DNA of 64,000 bases from Bilabrum cf. latius (Eukaryota > Bigyra: Bicosoecida > Bigyra > Bicosoecida). The notes under the pieces are model-generated. The model worked only from the letters and a program-made list of their open reading frames with translations, was not told where the DNA came from and searched no databases. The stretch covers positions 434,001 to 498,000 of the forward strand of contig OZ237739.1 in NCBI GenBank assembly GCA_965178125.1. Reading direction: 5' to 3'. Numbering within the stretch: position 1 is the first letter of the stretch; each line of letters opens with the position of its first letter. The position numbers and the translations under genes were made by a program. This document shows positions 51,321-62,316 of the stretch, one piece after another.

Positions 51321-54245
51321 CTACAGCACCGCCGTCAGCTCCACCACCTGCCCCACCGCCACGCGCCCGGGACCCGCCACACTAGGATCCTCCACGCTCG
51401 CGTTCCACACCAATCCAGGGCCAGGCACTGACACGGCCGTCGACACAGGCGCCTCGGAGCTCTCGTTCCGGCTCACCCCGTACAAGCTGCCCACCACCGG
51501 GTGCGAGCTCCACTCCACCCGCACGTCCGTCGGCACCGTCGTGCCAGATGCAGCCGCGTCCGTCAGACGCACGCGGTACACCAGCACAGAGCTGCTCACC
51601 ACAGACTCCAACACGGCCCACTCGCCGCTCGTGCTGTGCCCGATCACCGACCCGCTCGTCTCGCGGCTGTACCGCTCCGTCCCGTCCACCACCACAGACT
51701 CCACCACGTACGACGGGCCCGGCAGCGACGCGTCCACCAGCCGCACCCAGTACGCCTGGTTGTATCCCGCGCCCTGCGTCGCGTTCACTACCACCACCAT
51801 CTGCACCACGTCGCCTCCGTCGCCCACCGCGCTGGCAGGACTCACAGACACAGACACATCCGGCTCCAGCACAGACAGGCTCGCCGACTCGGAGCTCATC
51901 GTCTCCTGCGTCACGAATGCCGCATCCACATCGATGCTGGCCCCGCGAGACACAGCGCTCACGTTCTCCACGGTCGCCTCCAGCACCACCTCCAGGATCT
52001 CCCCGGCGCCAGGCACGCCCACGTCCCGGTCCACATTGCGCAGCACGCACAGAGGCGCCCGGTACCACGACGCCAATGGATCGCCCAGACGCACCACAGA
52101 CAGCCCGGACAGGTCATCCAGATACGACTGCACGCCAGACCCGCCCGACCCCACACCGCTGCAGCTCGACACCAGCACGCTGCTCGGCGACGAGTCAGTG
52201 CTGCCGTTCACCACCACGCGAGCCGACACCACCCGACGCAGACCGAGACCACTCACCAGCGACGATCCCGGCACAGACACGTTCAGCACCGCATCGCTCA
52301 TGCGGGCTTCCGGCAGCGCCACGCTCACGTTCACAGTCACCACGCTGCCCACCACCACGTCCAGGTCGCCAGATGTCGCGCCGTCCGAAGACACAGACAG
52401 GCTCAACGATGGCGACCCCACGCTCAGCGACGATGCAGACGTGGTCGATACCACGGACTCGTTCCGGGACTCAGACGGGCTGGGATGGCTGCCCCACCGC
52501 ACGCTCACGAAAGGCACAGGGTACGATGCCCCGGCCTCCACGTCCGACGACACAAGCACCTCCCACTGCACGGCCAGCACCTGACCCGCTCCCACCTCGC
52601 TCAGCACAAGCACCGCGTCGGCCAGCGACGCAGACCCGCCTGCCACCAGCGACCCGTTCACCCACACGCGACCCACAGAGTACACCGGAGCCCCCGTGGC
52701 CGTCAAGCTCACGTTCGCCAGCACCGAGTCCGCAACCACCACGTCAAACACAGACGCGCCCGCCGACGCGATGGGCCGCAGCACAGTCGAGAACAACATA
52801 GAGTCCCCGCCGTCCACGTCAGATAGCACCGACGGAAGCAACACATCCGGCCGAGACAGGCCCTGCCCCGCCACCGTCAAAGTCACGCTCGAGTTCGTCA
52901 CGGCAGGCACCACGTCCAAGCTAGACACAGACGCGATCACGCTAGACGTCGACCCGGCCGCCGCGTCCCGAAGCACGCGCCCGCCCACCACCACCTCGAT
53001 GGACTCGCTCACGCCATCCAGCGTGTCGTTGTTCACCATCGTGCACGGTCCGATCACCACCTCGCCCGTGCTGGCGTTCACGCTCGCGTGCGGCGCGCTG
53101 CCCAGCAGAGACAGTGGCGTCACCAGCACGCCGCCGCACACCACGCGCAGCTTCGTCAGAGACGGCCCGCTCACGGACACCACCGAGATGCTCGCAGGGT
53201 CCAGCACGCCGTCGGGCCCGCCAGGACGCACGCGGATCACCACGTCCCTCGCCGTGCCCGCTGGCAATGCGGCGGCCACCACCACCTCCACCGACTGGCC
53301 GCCCACCACGCTCGACGGACTCAGCGACGAGCTCAGGCTGCTGTCCGGCGTGCGCGCGTACATCTGCACCGCAGGATCCGCGTGCTGCATCAGCACATCC
53401 GCCTCCGCTGCCACGCTCGCGTTGCGGGAGTCGCCCACATCGGGGTGCGACCACCACCGGGCAGACAGGCTCGCGTTCACGCTGCCGCCAAGGTCGATGC
53501 TCGGCAGAAGCTCCACCTCCACCACCACCGACAACGAGTCGCCCACGTCCAGCCGAGGCCACACGATCACCGCGCCTGCAAGGCTGTCCGCAGACACCCC
53601 GGATGCCGACGCAGATGCCGCGTCCGCTCCCGCGCGACGAGACCCGCCCTCGCTCCACGCCGGCTGCACCACGCCGTTCACCCACACGCCAGACACCACG
53701 TACCTGCCGTCCAGCAGCGTCGAGTCCAGCAGCGTCACGTTGAACACAGACGCGGCCGATCCGCCCGCATGCCCCACCGTCATGGTGAAGTTCAGCTTGT
53801 CGCCGCCGTCCGTGTCCGTGAAGGCCACGGGGCTCACGCCGGGCGCTGCCAAAGACCCCTCCGATACCGTCAGCGTCACCACGCGAGACACGGCCTCGCC
53901 GCCGCTCAGGTCAGACCCAGACACAGACGCCGTCGCATCCACGCCCACGCCGCCCTGCGCCGCCGCCGTGTTGCGGACCACGCCGCGCAGCACGATCTCC
54001 ACGCCCTCCACAGTCAGCCCATCGTCCGTGCCGGCGTTCGTCACGTCGCCCAGCTGCACCGTCGCCGTGCCGGCCGCCCCGTCCACGCTCCAGTGGGACG
54101 AGTTCAGACCGCTCAGCGCGCCCGATCCGCCCGCAAGCGACGACGTCACGTTCGACCCGGACCCTGCCGTGGCTCGCACTGACACCACCTCCAGCAGCTC
54201 CAGCACGTCCGCTCGAGACAGGCTCACGCTCACCGACGACCCCAC
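51321..54245 (-). CDS. Giant Ig/DUF11-like repeat protein, unit 19
   Basis: Full-length unit with the most private amino-acid changes: G627D, G-to-D at 721/722, S745P and S921L, plus N75D, L483M (shared with units 20-21) and Ser860. Three of the private changes hit Gly or Ser next to turns or motifs. Confidence 0.6.
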   Translation of the reverse strand: MGSSVSVSLSRADVLELLEVVSVRATAGSGSNVTSSLAGGSGALSGLNSSHWSVDGAAGTATVQLGDVTNAGTDDGLTVEGVEIVLRGVVRNTAAAQGGVGVDATASVSGSDLSGGEAVSRVVTLTVSEGSLAAPGVSPVAFTDTDGGDKLNFTMTVGHAGGSAASVFNVTLLDSTLLDGRYVVSGVWVNGVVQPAWSEGGSRRAGADAASASASGVSADSLAGAVIVWPRLDVGDSLSVVVEVELLPSIDLGGSVNASLSARWWSHPDVGDSRNASVAAEADVLMQHADPAVQMYARTPDSSLSSSLSPSSVVGGQSVEVVVAAALPAGTARDVVIRVRPGGPDGVLDPASISVVSVSGPSLTKLRVVCGGVLVTPLSLLGSAPHASVNASTGEVVIGPCTMVNNDTLDGVSESIEVVVGGRVLRDAAAGSTSSVIASVSSLDVVPAVTNSSVTLTVAGQGLSRPDVLLPSVLSDVDGGDSMLFSTVLRPIASAGASVFDVVVADSVLANVSLTATGAPVYSVGRVWVNGSLVAGGSASLADAVLVLSEVGAGQVLAVQWEVLVSSDVEAGASYPVPFVSVRWGSHPSPSESRNESVVSTTSASSLSVGSPSLSLSVSSDGATSGDLDVVVGSVVTVNVSVALPEARMSDAVLNVSVPGSSLVSGLGLRRVVSARVVVNGSTDSSPSSVLVSSCSGVGSGGSGVQSYLDDLSGLSVVRLGDPLASWYRAPLCVLRNVDRDVGVPGAGEILEVVLEATVENVSAVSRGASIDVDAAFVTQETMSSESASLSVLEPDVSVSVSPASAVGDGGDVVQMVVVVNATQGAGYNQAYWVRLVDASLPGPSYVVESVVVDGTERYSRETSGSVIGHSTSGEWAVLESVVSSSVLVYRVRLTDAAASGTTVPTDVRVEWSSHPVVGSLYGVSRNESSEAPVSTAVSVPGPGLVWNASVEDPSVAGPGRVAVGQVVELTAVL

Positions 54246-54263
54246 CAGAGTGCCTTCCGCAAG

Positions 54264-57179
54264 CTACAGCACCGCCGTCAGCTCCACCACCTGCCCCACC
54301 GCCACGCGCCCGGGACCCGCCACACTAGGATCCTCCACGCTCGCGTTCCACACCAATCCAGGACCAGGCACTGACACGGCCGTCGACACAGGCGCCTCGG
54401 AGCTCTCGTTCCGGCTCACCCCGTACGAGCTGCCCACCACCGGGTGCGAGCTCCACTCCACCCGCACATCCGTCGGCACCGTCGTGCCAGATGCAGCCGC
54501 GTCCGTCAGACGCACGCGGTACACCAGCACAGAGCTGCTCACCACAGACTCCAACACGGCCCACTCGCCGCTCGTGCTGTGCCCGATCACCGACCCGCTC
54601 GTCTCGCGGTTGTACCGCTCCGTCCCGTCCACCACCACAGACTCCACCACGTACGACGGGCCCGGCAGCGACGCGTCCACCAGCCGCACCCAGTACGCCT
54701 GGTTGTATCCCGCGCCCTGCGTCGCGTTCACTACCACCACCATCTGCACCACGTCGCCTCCGTCGCCCACCGCGCTGGCAGGACTCACAGACACAGACAC
54801 ATCCGGCTCCAGCACAGACAGGCTCGCCGACTCGGAGCTCATCGTCTCCTGCGTCACGAATGCCGCATCCACATCGATGCTGGCCCCGCGAGACACAGCG
54901 CTCACGTTCTCCACGGTCGCCTCCAGCACCACCTCCAGGATCTCCCCGGCGCCAGACACGCCCACGTCCCGGTCCACATTGCGCAGCACGCACAGAGGCG
55001 CCCGGTACCACGACGCCAATGGACCGCCCAGACGCACCACAGACAGCCCGGACAGGTCATCCAGATACGACTGCACGCCAGACCCGCCCGACCCCACACC
55101 GCTGCAGCTCGACACCAGCACGCTGCTCGGCGACGAGTCAGTGCTGCCGTTCACCACCACGCGAGCCGACACCACCCGACGCAGACCGAGACCACTCACC
55201 AGCGACGATCCCGGCACAGACACGTTCAGCACCGCATCGCTCATGCGGGCTTCCGGCAGCGCCACGCTCACGTTCACAGTCACCACGCTGCCCACCACCA
55301 CGTCCAGGCCGCCAGATGTGACTGCATCCGTCACAATTGATAATTGCACAGATGGAGAACTTACCACGACATTGAACGGGTCTGAGGTTACAGACTCGTT
55401 TCGGGCCTCGGACGGGCTGGGATGGCTGCCCCACCGCACGCTCACAGCCGAAGGGTAGACTGCCCCGGCCTCCACGTCCGACGACACAAGTACCTCCCAC
55501 TGCACGGCCAGCACCTGACCCGCTCCCACCTCGCTCAGCACAAGCACCGCGTCGGCCAGCGACGCAGACCCGCCTGCCACCAGCGACCCGTTCACCCACA
55601 CGCGACCCACAGAGTACACCGGAGCCCCCGTGGCCGTCAAGCTCACGTTCGCCAGCACCGAGTCCGCAACCACCACGTCAAACACAGACGCGCCCGCCGA
55701 CGCGATGGGCCGCAGCACAGTCGAGAACAACATAGAGTCCCCGCCGTCCACGTCAGACAGCACCGACGGAAGCAACACATCCGGCCGAGACAGGCCCTGC
55801 CCCGCCACCGTCAAAGTCACGCTCGAGTTCGTCACGGCAGGCACCACGTCCAAGCTAGACACAGACGCGATCACGCTAGACGTCGACCCGGCCGCCGCGT
55901 CCCGAAGCACGCGCCCGCCCACCACCACCTCGATGGACTCGCTCACGCCATCCAGCGTGTCGTTGTTCACCATCGTGCACGGCCCGATCACCACCTCGCC
56001 CGTGCTGGCGTTCACGCTCGCGTGCGGCGCGCTGCCCAGCAGAGACAGTGGCGTCACCAGCACGCCGCCGCACACCACGCGCAGCTTCGTCAGAGACGGC
56101 CCGCTCACGGACACCACCGAGATGCTCGCAGGGTCCAGCACGCCGTCGGGCCCGCCAGGACGCACGCGGATCACCACGTCCCTCGCCGTGCCCGCTGGCA
56201 ATGCGGCGGCCACCACCACCTCCACCGACTGGCCGCCCACCACGCTCGACGGACTCAGCGACGAGCTCAGGCTGCTGTCCGGCGTGCGCGCGTACATCTG
56301 CACCGCAGGATCCGCGTGCTGCATCAGCACATCCGCCTCCGCTGCCACGCTCGCGTTGCGGGAGTCGCCCACGTCGGGGTGCGACCACCACCGGGCAGAC
56401 AGGCTCGCGTTCACGCTGCCGCCAAGGTCGATGCTCGGCAGAAGCTCCACCTCCACCACCACCGACAACGAGTCGCCCACGTCCAGCCGAGGCCACACGA
56501 TCACCGCGCCTGCAAGGCTGTCCGCAGACACCCCGGATGCCGACGCAGATGCCGCGTCCGCTCCCGCGCGACGAGACCCGCCCTCGCTCCACGCCGGCTG
56601 CACCACGCCGTTCACCCACACGCCAGACACCACGTACCTGCCGTCCAGCAGCGTCGAGTCCAGCAGCGTCACGTTGAACACAGACGCGGCCGATCCGCCC
56701 GCATGCCCCACCGTCATGGTGAAGTTCAGCTTGTCGCCGCCGTCCGTGTCCGTGAAGGCCACGGGGCTCACGCCGGGCGCTGCCAAAGACCCCTCCGATA
56801 CCGTCAGCGTCACCACGCGAGACACGGCCTCGCCGCCGCTCAGGTCAGACCCAGACACAGACGCCGTCGCATCCACGCCCACGCCGCCCTGCGCCGCCGC
56901 CGTGTTGCGGACCACGCCGCGCAGCACGATCTCCACGCCCTCCACAGTCAGCCCGTTGTCCGTGCCGGCGTTCGTCACGTCGCCCAGCTGCACCGTCGCC
57001 GTGCCGGCCGCCCCGTCCACGCTCCAGTGGGACGAGTTCAAGCCGCTCAGCGCGCCCGATCCGCCCGCAAGCGACGACGTCACGTTCGACCCGGACCCTG
57101 CCGTGGCTCGCACTGACACCACCTCCAGCAGCTCCAGCACGTCCGCTCGAGACAGGCTCACGCTCACCGATGACCCCAC
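54264..57179 (-). CDS. Giant Ig/DUF11-like repeat protein, unit 20 (diverged patch, 971 codons)
   Basis: Three residues shorter than the norm. Residues ~574-620, spanning the second S-H-P motif and the start of module A3, come from a diverged sequence (G-A-V-Y-P-S-A-V-S-V-R-W, then S-D-P-F-N-V-V-V). S-H-P-S-P-S-E and R-N-E-S are kept, so the fold appears preserved. L483M, Asn860 and Val934. Confidence 0.6.
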   Translation of the reverse strand: MGSSVSVSLSRADVLELLEVVSVRATAGSGSNVTSSLAGGSGALSGLNSSHWSVDGAAGTATVQLGDVTNAGTDNGLTVEGVEIVLRGVVRNTAAAQGGVGVDATASVSGSDLSGGEAVSRVVTLTVSEGSLAAPGVSPVAFTDTDGGDKLNFTMTVGHAGGSAASVFNVTLLDSTLLDGRYVVSGVWVNGVVQPAWSEGGSRRAGADAASASASGVSADSLAGAVIVWPRLDVGDSLSVVVEVELLPSIDLGGSVNASLSARWWSHPDVGDSRNASVAAEADVLMQHADPAVQMYARTPDSSLSSSLSPSSVVGGQSVEVVVAAALPAGTARDVVIRVRPGGPDGVLDPASISVVSVSGPSLTKLRVVCGGVLVTPLSLLGSAPHASVNASTGEVVIGPCTMVNNDTLDGVSESIEVVVGGRVLRDAAAGSTSSVIASVSSLDVVPAVTNSSVTLTVAGQGLSRPDVLLPSVLSDVDGGDSMLFSTVLRPIASAGASVFDVVVADSVLANVSLTATGAPVYSVGRVWVNGSLVAGGSASLADAVLVLSEVGAGQVLAVQWEVLVSSDVEAGAVYPSAVSVRWGSHPSPSEARNESVTSDPFNVVVSSPSVQLSIVTDAVTSGGLDVVVGSVVTVNVSVALPEARMSDAVLNVSVPGSSLVSGLGLRRVVSARVVVNGSTDSSPSSVLVSSCSGVGSGGSGVQSYLDDLSGLSVVRLGGPLASWYRAPLCVLRNVDRDVGVSGAGEILEVVLEATVENVSAVSRGASIDVDAAFVTQETMSSESASLSVLEPDVSVSVSPASAVGDGGDVVQMVVVVNATQGAGYNQAYWVRLVDASLPGPSYVVESVVVDGTERYNRETSGSVIGHSTSGEWAVLESVVSSSVLVYRVRLTDAAASGTTVPTDVRVEWSSHPVVGSSYGVSRNESSEAPVSTAVSVPGPGLVWNASVEDPSVAGPGRVAVGQVVELTAVL
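55320..55460 (-). other. Diverged, AT-richer 141-bp patch (unit 20)
   Basis: Replaces a 150-bp stretch of the usual unit, with sharp edges (after gccagatgt and before tgccccgg). It contains runs such as acaattgataattg that look foreign to the GC-rich array. A central stretch (gggctgggatggctgcc) is unchanged. The reading frame is kept. Confidence 0.85.
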
Positions 57180-57197
57180 CAGAGTGCCTTCCGCAAG

Positions 57198-60113
57198 CTA
57201 CAGCACCGCCGTCAGCTCCACCACCTGCCCCACCGCCACGCGCCCGGGACCCGCCACACTAGGATCCTCCACGCTCGCGTTCCACACCAATCCAGGACCA
57301 GGCACTGACACGGCCGTCGACACAGGCGCCTCGGAGCTCTCGTTCCGGCTCACCCCGTACGAGCTGCCCACCACCGGGTGCGAGCTCCACTCCACCCGCA
57401 CGTCCGTCGGCACCGTCGTGCCAGATGCAGCCGCGTCCGTCAGACGCACGCGGTACACCAGCACAGAGCTGCTCACCACAGACTCCAACACGGCCCACTC
57501 GCCGCTCGTGCTGTGCCCGATCACCGACCCGCTCGTCTCGCGGTTGTACCGCTCCGTCCCGTCCACCACCACAGACTCCACCACGTACGACGGGCCCGGC
57601 AGCGACGCGTCCACCAGCCGCACCCAGTACGCCTGGTTGTATCCCGCGCCCTGCGTCGCGTTCACTACCACCACCATCTGCACCACGTCGCCTCCGTCGC
57701 CCACCGCGCTGGCAGGACTCACAGACACAGACACATCCGGCTCCAGCACAGACAGGCTCGCCGACTCGGAGCTCATCGTCTCCTGCGTCACGAATGCCGC
57801 ATCCACATCGATGCTGGCCCCGCGAGACACAGCGCTCACGTTCTCCACGGTCGCCTCCAGCACCACCTCCAGGATCTCCCCGGCGCCAGACACGCCCACG
57901 TCCCGGTCCACATTGCGCAGCACGCACAGAGGCGCCCGGTACCACGACGCCAATGGACCGCCCAGACGCACCACAGACAGCCCGGACAGGTCATCCAGAT
58001 ACGACTGCACGCCAGACCCGCCCGACCCCACACCGCTGCAGCTCGACACCAGCACGCTGCTCGGCGACGAGTCAGTGCTGCCGTTCACCACCACGCGAGC
58101 CGACACCACCCGACGCAGACCGAGACCACTCACCAGCGACGATCCCGGCACAGACACGTTCAGCACCGCATCGCTCATGCGGGCTTCCGGCAGCGCCACG
58201 CTCACGTTCACAGTCACCACGCTGCCCACCACCACGTCCAGGCCGCCAGATGTGACTGCATCCGTCACAATTGATAATTGCACAGATGGAGAACTTACCA
58301 CGACATTGAACGGGTCTGAGGTTACAGACTCGTTTCGGGCCTCGGACGGGCTGGGATGGCTGCCCCACCGCACGCTCACAGCCGAAGGGTAGACTGCCCC
58401 GGCCTCCACGTCCGACGACACAAGTACCTCCCACTGCACGGCCAGCACCTGACCCGCTCCCACCTCGCTCAGCACAAGCACCGCGTCGGCCAGCGACGCA
58501 GACCCGCCTGCCACCAGCGACCCGTTCACCCACACGCGACCCACAGAGTACACCGGAGCCCCCGTGGCCGTCAAGCTCACGTTCGCCAGCACCGAGTCCG
58601 CAACCACCACGTCAAACACAGACGCGCCCGCCGACGCGATGGGCCGCAGCACAGTCGAGAACAACATAGAGTCCCCGCCGTCCACGTCAGATAGCACCGA
58701 CGGAAGCAACACATCCGGCCGAGACAGGCCCTGCCCCGCCACCGTCAAAGTCACGCTCGAGTTCGTCACGGCAGGCACCACGTCCAAGCTAGACACAGAC
58801 GCGATCACGCTAGACGTCGACCCGGCCGCCGCGTCCCGAAGCACGCGCCCGCCCACCACCACCTCGATGGACTCGCTCACGCCATCCAGCGTGTCGTTGT
58901 TCACCATCGTGCACGGCCCGATCACCACCTCGCCCGTGCTGGCGTTCACGCTCGCGTGCGGCGCGCTGCCCAGCAGAGACAGTGGCGTCACCAGCACGCC
59001 GCCGCACACCACGCGCAGCTTCGTCAGAGACGGCCCGCTCACAGACACCACCGAGATGCTCGCAGGGTCCAGCACGCCGTCGGGCCCGCCAGGACGCACG
59101 CGGATCACCACGTCCCTCGCCGTGCCCGCTGGCAATGCGGCGGCCACCACCACCTCCACCGACTGGCCGCCCACCACGCTCGACGGACTCAGCGACGAGC
59201 TCAGGCTGCTGTCCGGCGTGCGCGCGTACATCTGCACCGCAGGATCCGCGTGCTGCATCAGCACATCCGCCTCCGCTGCCACGCTCGCGTTGCGGGAGTC
59301 GCCCACGTCGGGGTGCGACCACCACTGGGCAGACAGGCTCGCGTTCACGCTGCCGCCAAGGTCGATGCTCGGCAGAAGCTCCACCTCCACCACCACCGAC
59401 AACGAGTCGCCCACGTCCAGCCGAGGCCACACGATCACCGCGCCTGCAAGGCTGTCCGCAGACACCCCGGATGCCGACGCAGATGCCGCGTCCGCTCCCG
59501 CGCGACGAGACCCGCCCTCGCTCCACGCCGGCTGCACCACGCCGTTCACCCACACGCCAGACACCACGTACCTGCCGTCCAGCAGCGTCGAGTCCAGCAG
59601 CGTCACGTTGAACACAGACGCGGCCGATCCGCCCGCATGCCCCACCGTCATGGTGAAGTTCAGCTTGTCGCCGCCGTCCGTGTCCGTGAAGGCCACGGGG
59701 CTCACGCCGGGCGCTGCCAAAGACCCCTCCGATACCGTCAGCGTCACCACGCGAGACACGGCCTCGCCGCCGCTCAGGTCAGACCCAGACACAGACGCCG
59801 TCGCATCCACGCCCACGCCGCCCTGCGCCGCCGCCGTGTTGCGGACCACGCCGCGCAGCACGATCTCCACGCCCTCCACAGTCAGCCCGTTGTCCGTGCC
59901 GGCGTTCGTCACGTCGCCCAGCTGCACCGTCGCCGTGCCGGCCGCCCCGTCCACGCTCCAGTGGGACGAGTTCAGGCCGCTCAGCGCGCCCGATCCGCCC
60001 GCAAGCGACGACGTCACGTTCGACCCGGACCCTGCCGTGGCTCGCACTGACACCACCTCCAGCAGCTCCAGCACGTCCGCTCGAGACAGGCTCACGCTCA
60101 CCGATGACCCCAC
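57198..60113 (-). CDS. Giant Ig/DUF11-like repeat protein, unit 21 (diverged patch, 971 codons)
   Basis: Carries the same patch as unit 20 at 58254-58394 and the same L483M. R263Q just before the first S-H-P is private. The two units share further rare spellings (caccgatgacc near 57170 and 60104; acaacatagag), pointing to a recent duplication. Confidence 0.6.
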   Translation of the reverse strand: MGSSVSVSLSRADVLELLEVVSVRATAGSGSNVTSSLAGGSGALSGLNSSHWSVDGAAGTATVQLGDVTNAGTDNGLTVEGVEIVLRGVVRNTAAAQGGVGVDATASVSGSDLSGGEAVSRVVTLTVSEGSLAAPGVSPVAFTDTDGGDKLNFTMTVGHAGGSAASVFNVTLLDSTLLDGRYVVSGVWVNGVVQPAWSEGGSRRAGADAASASASGVSADSLAGAVIVWPRLDVGDSLSVVVEVELLPSIDLGGSVNASLSAQWWSHPDVGDSRNASVAAEADVLMQHADPAVQMYARTPDSSLSSSLSPSSVVGGQSVEVVVAAALPAGTARDVVIRVRPGGPDGVLDPASISVVSVSGPSLTKLRVVCGGVLVTPLSLLGSAPHASVNASTGEVVIGPCTMVNNDTLDGVSESIEVVVGGRVLRDAAAGSTSSVIASVSSLDVVPAVTNSSVTLTVAGQGLSRPDVLLPSVLSDVDGGDSMLFSTVLRPIASAGASVFDVVVADSVLANVSLTATGAPVYSVGRVWVNGSLVAGGSASLADAVLVLSEVGAGQVLAVQWEVLVSSDVEAGAVYPSAVSVRWGSHPSPSEARNESVTSDPFNVVVSSPSVQLSIVTDAVTSGGLDVVVGSVVTVNVSVALPEARMSDAVLNVSVPGSSLVSGLGLRRVVSARVVVNGSTDSSPSSVLVSSCSGVGSGGSGVQSYLDDLSGLSVVRLGGPLASWYRAPLCVLRNVDRDVGVSGAGEILEVVLEATVENVSAVSRGASIDVDAAFVTQETMSSESASLSVLEPDVSVSVSPASAVGDGGDVVQMVVVVNATQGAGYNQAYWVRLVDASLPGPSYVVESVVVDGTERYNRETSGSVIGHSTSGEWAVLESVVSSSVLVYRVRLTDAAASGTTVPTDVRVEWSSHPVVGSSYGVSRNESSEAPVSTAVSVPGPGLVWNASVEDPSVAGPGRVAVGQVVELTAVL
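58254..58394 (-). other. Diverged, AT-richer 141-bp patch (unit 21)
   Basis: Same sequence and same edges as the patch at 55320-55460, exactly one shortened unit (2,934 bp) away. Confidence 0.85.
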
Positions 60114-60131
60114 CAGAGTGCCTTCCGCAAG

Positions 60132-62316
60132 CTACAGCACCGCCGTCAGCTCCACCACCTGCCCCACCGCCACGCGCCCGGGACCCGCCACACTAGGATC
60201 CTCCACGCTCGCGTTCCACACCAATCCAGGACCAGGCACTGACACGGCCGTCGACACAGGCGCCTCGGAGCTATCGTTCCGGCTCACCCCGTACGAGCTG
60301 CCCACCACCGGGTGCGAGCTCCACTCCACCCGCACGTCCGTCGGCACCGTCGTGCCAGATGCAGCCGCGTCCGTCAGACGCACGCGGTACACCAGCACAG
60401 AGCTGCTCACCACAGACTCCAACACGGCCCACTCGCCGCTCGTGCTGTGCCCGATCACCGACCCGCTCGTCTCGCGGTTGTACCGCTCCGTCCCGTCCAC
60501 CACCACAGACTCCACCACGTACGACGGGCCCGGCATCGACGCGTCCACCAGCCGCACCCAGTACGCCTGGTTGTATCCCGCGCCCTGCGTCGCGTTCACT
60601 ACCACCACCATCTGCACCACGTCGCCTCCGTCGCCCACCGCGCTGGCAGGACTCACAGACACAGACACATCCGNNNNNNNNNNNNNNNNNNNNNNNNNNN
60701 NNNNNNNNNNNNNNNNNNNNNNNNNNNNNNNNNNNNNNNNNNNNNNNNNNNNNNNNNNNNNNNNNNNNNNNNNNNNNNNNNNNNNNNNNNNNNNNNNNNN
60801 NNNNNNNNNNNNNNNNNNNNNNNNNNNNNNNNNNNNNNNNNNNNNNNNNNNNNNNNNNNNNNNNNNNNNNNNNGTCCCCGCCGTCCACGTCAGATAGCAC
60901 CGACGGAAGCAACACATCCGGCCGAGACAGGCCCTGCCCCGCCACCGTCAAAGTCACGCTCGAGTTCGTCACGGCAGGCACCACGTCCAAGCTAGACACA
61001 GACGCGATCACGCTAGACGTCGACCCGGCCGCCGCGTCCCGAAGCACGCGCCCGCCCACCACCACCTCGATGGACTCGCTCACGCCATCCAGCGTGTCGT
61101 TATTCACCATCGTGCACGGACCGATCACCACCTCGCCCGTGCTGGCGTTCACGCTCGCGTGCGGCGCGCTGCCCAGCAGAGACAGTGGCGTCACCAGCAC
61201 GCCGCCGCACACCACGCGCAGCTTCGTCAGAGACGGCCCGCTCACGGACACCACCGAGATGCTCGCAGGGTCCAGCACGCCGTCGGGCCCGCCAGGACGC
61301 ACGCGGATCACCACGTCCCTCGCCGTGCCCGCTGGCAATGCGGCGGCCACCACCACCTCCACCGACTGGCCGCCCACCACGCTCGACGGACTCAGCGACG
61401 AGCTCAGGCTGCTGTCCGGCGTGCGCGCGTACATCTGCACCGCAGGATCCGCGTGCTGCATCAGCACATCTGCCTCCGCTGCCACGCTCGCGTTGCGGGA
61501 GTCGCCCACATCGGGGTGCGACCACCACCGGGCAGACAGGCTCGCGTTCACGCTGCCGCCAAGGTCGATGCTCGGCAGAAGCTCCACCTCCACCACCACC
61601 GACAACGAGTCGCCCACGTCCAGCCGAGGCCACACGATCACCGCGCCTGCAAGGCTGTCCGCAGACACCCCGGAAGCCGACGCAGATGCCGCGTCCGCTC
61701 CCGCGCGACGAGACCCGCCCTCGCTCCACGCCGGCTGCACCACGCCGTTCACCCACACGCCAGACACCACGTACCTGCCGTCCAGCAGCGTCGAGTCCAG
61801 CAGCGTCACGTTGAACACAGACGCGGCCGATCCGCCCGCATGCCCCACCGTCATGGTGAAGTTCAGCTTGTCGCCGCCATCCGTGTCCGTGAAGGCCACG
61901 GGGCTCACGCCGGGCGCTGCCAAAGACCCCTCCGATACCGTCAGCGTCACCACGCGAGACACGGCCTCGCCGCCGCTCAGGTCAGACCCAGACACAGACG
62001 CCGTCGCATCCACGCCCACGCCGCCCTGCGCCGCCGCCGTGTTGCGGACCACGCCGCGCAGCACGATCTCCACGCCCTCCACAGTCAGCCCGTTGTCCGT
62101 GCCGGCGTTCGTCACGTCGCCCAGCTGCACCGTCGCCGTGCCGGCCGCCCCGTCCACGCTCCAGTGGGACGAGTTCAGACCGCTCAGCGCGCCCGATCCG
62201 CCCGCAAGCGACGACGTCACGTTCGACCCGGACCCTGCCGTGGCTCGCACTGACACCACCTCCAGCAGCTCCAGCACGTCCGCTCGAGACAGGCTCACGC
62301 TCACCGACGACCCCAC
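60132..62316 (-). CDS. Giant Ig/DUF11-like repeat protein, unit 22 (interrupted by gap 2)
   Basis: The left part (60132-60673) has private L841M and E928D with Asn860 and Val934; the right part (60874-62316) matches the N-terminal half of unit 2. The 200 N stand for about 940 bp plus possible whole units. The two sides may not belong to the same unit, and frames across the gap are not meaningful. Confidence 0.5.
60674..60873. other. Assembly gap 2, 200 N
   Basis: Exactly 200 N. The repeat phase requires 940 bp (the equivalent of 5062-6001), or 931 if the hidden unit has the shortened patch, plus any number of whole units. The flanks carry different variant sets. Confidence 0.97.
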
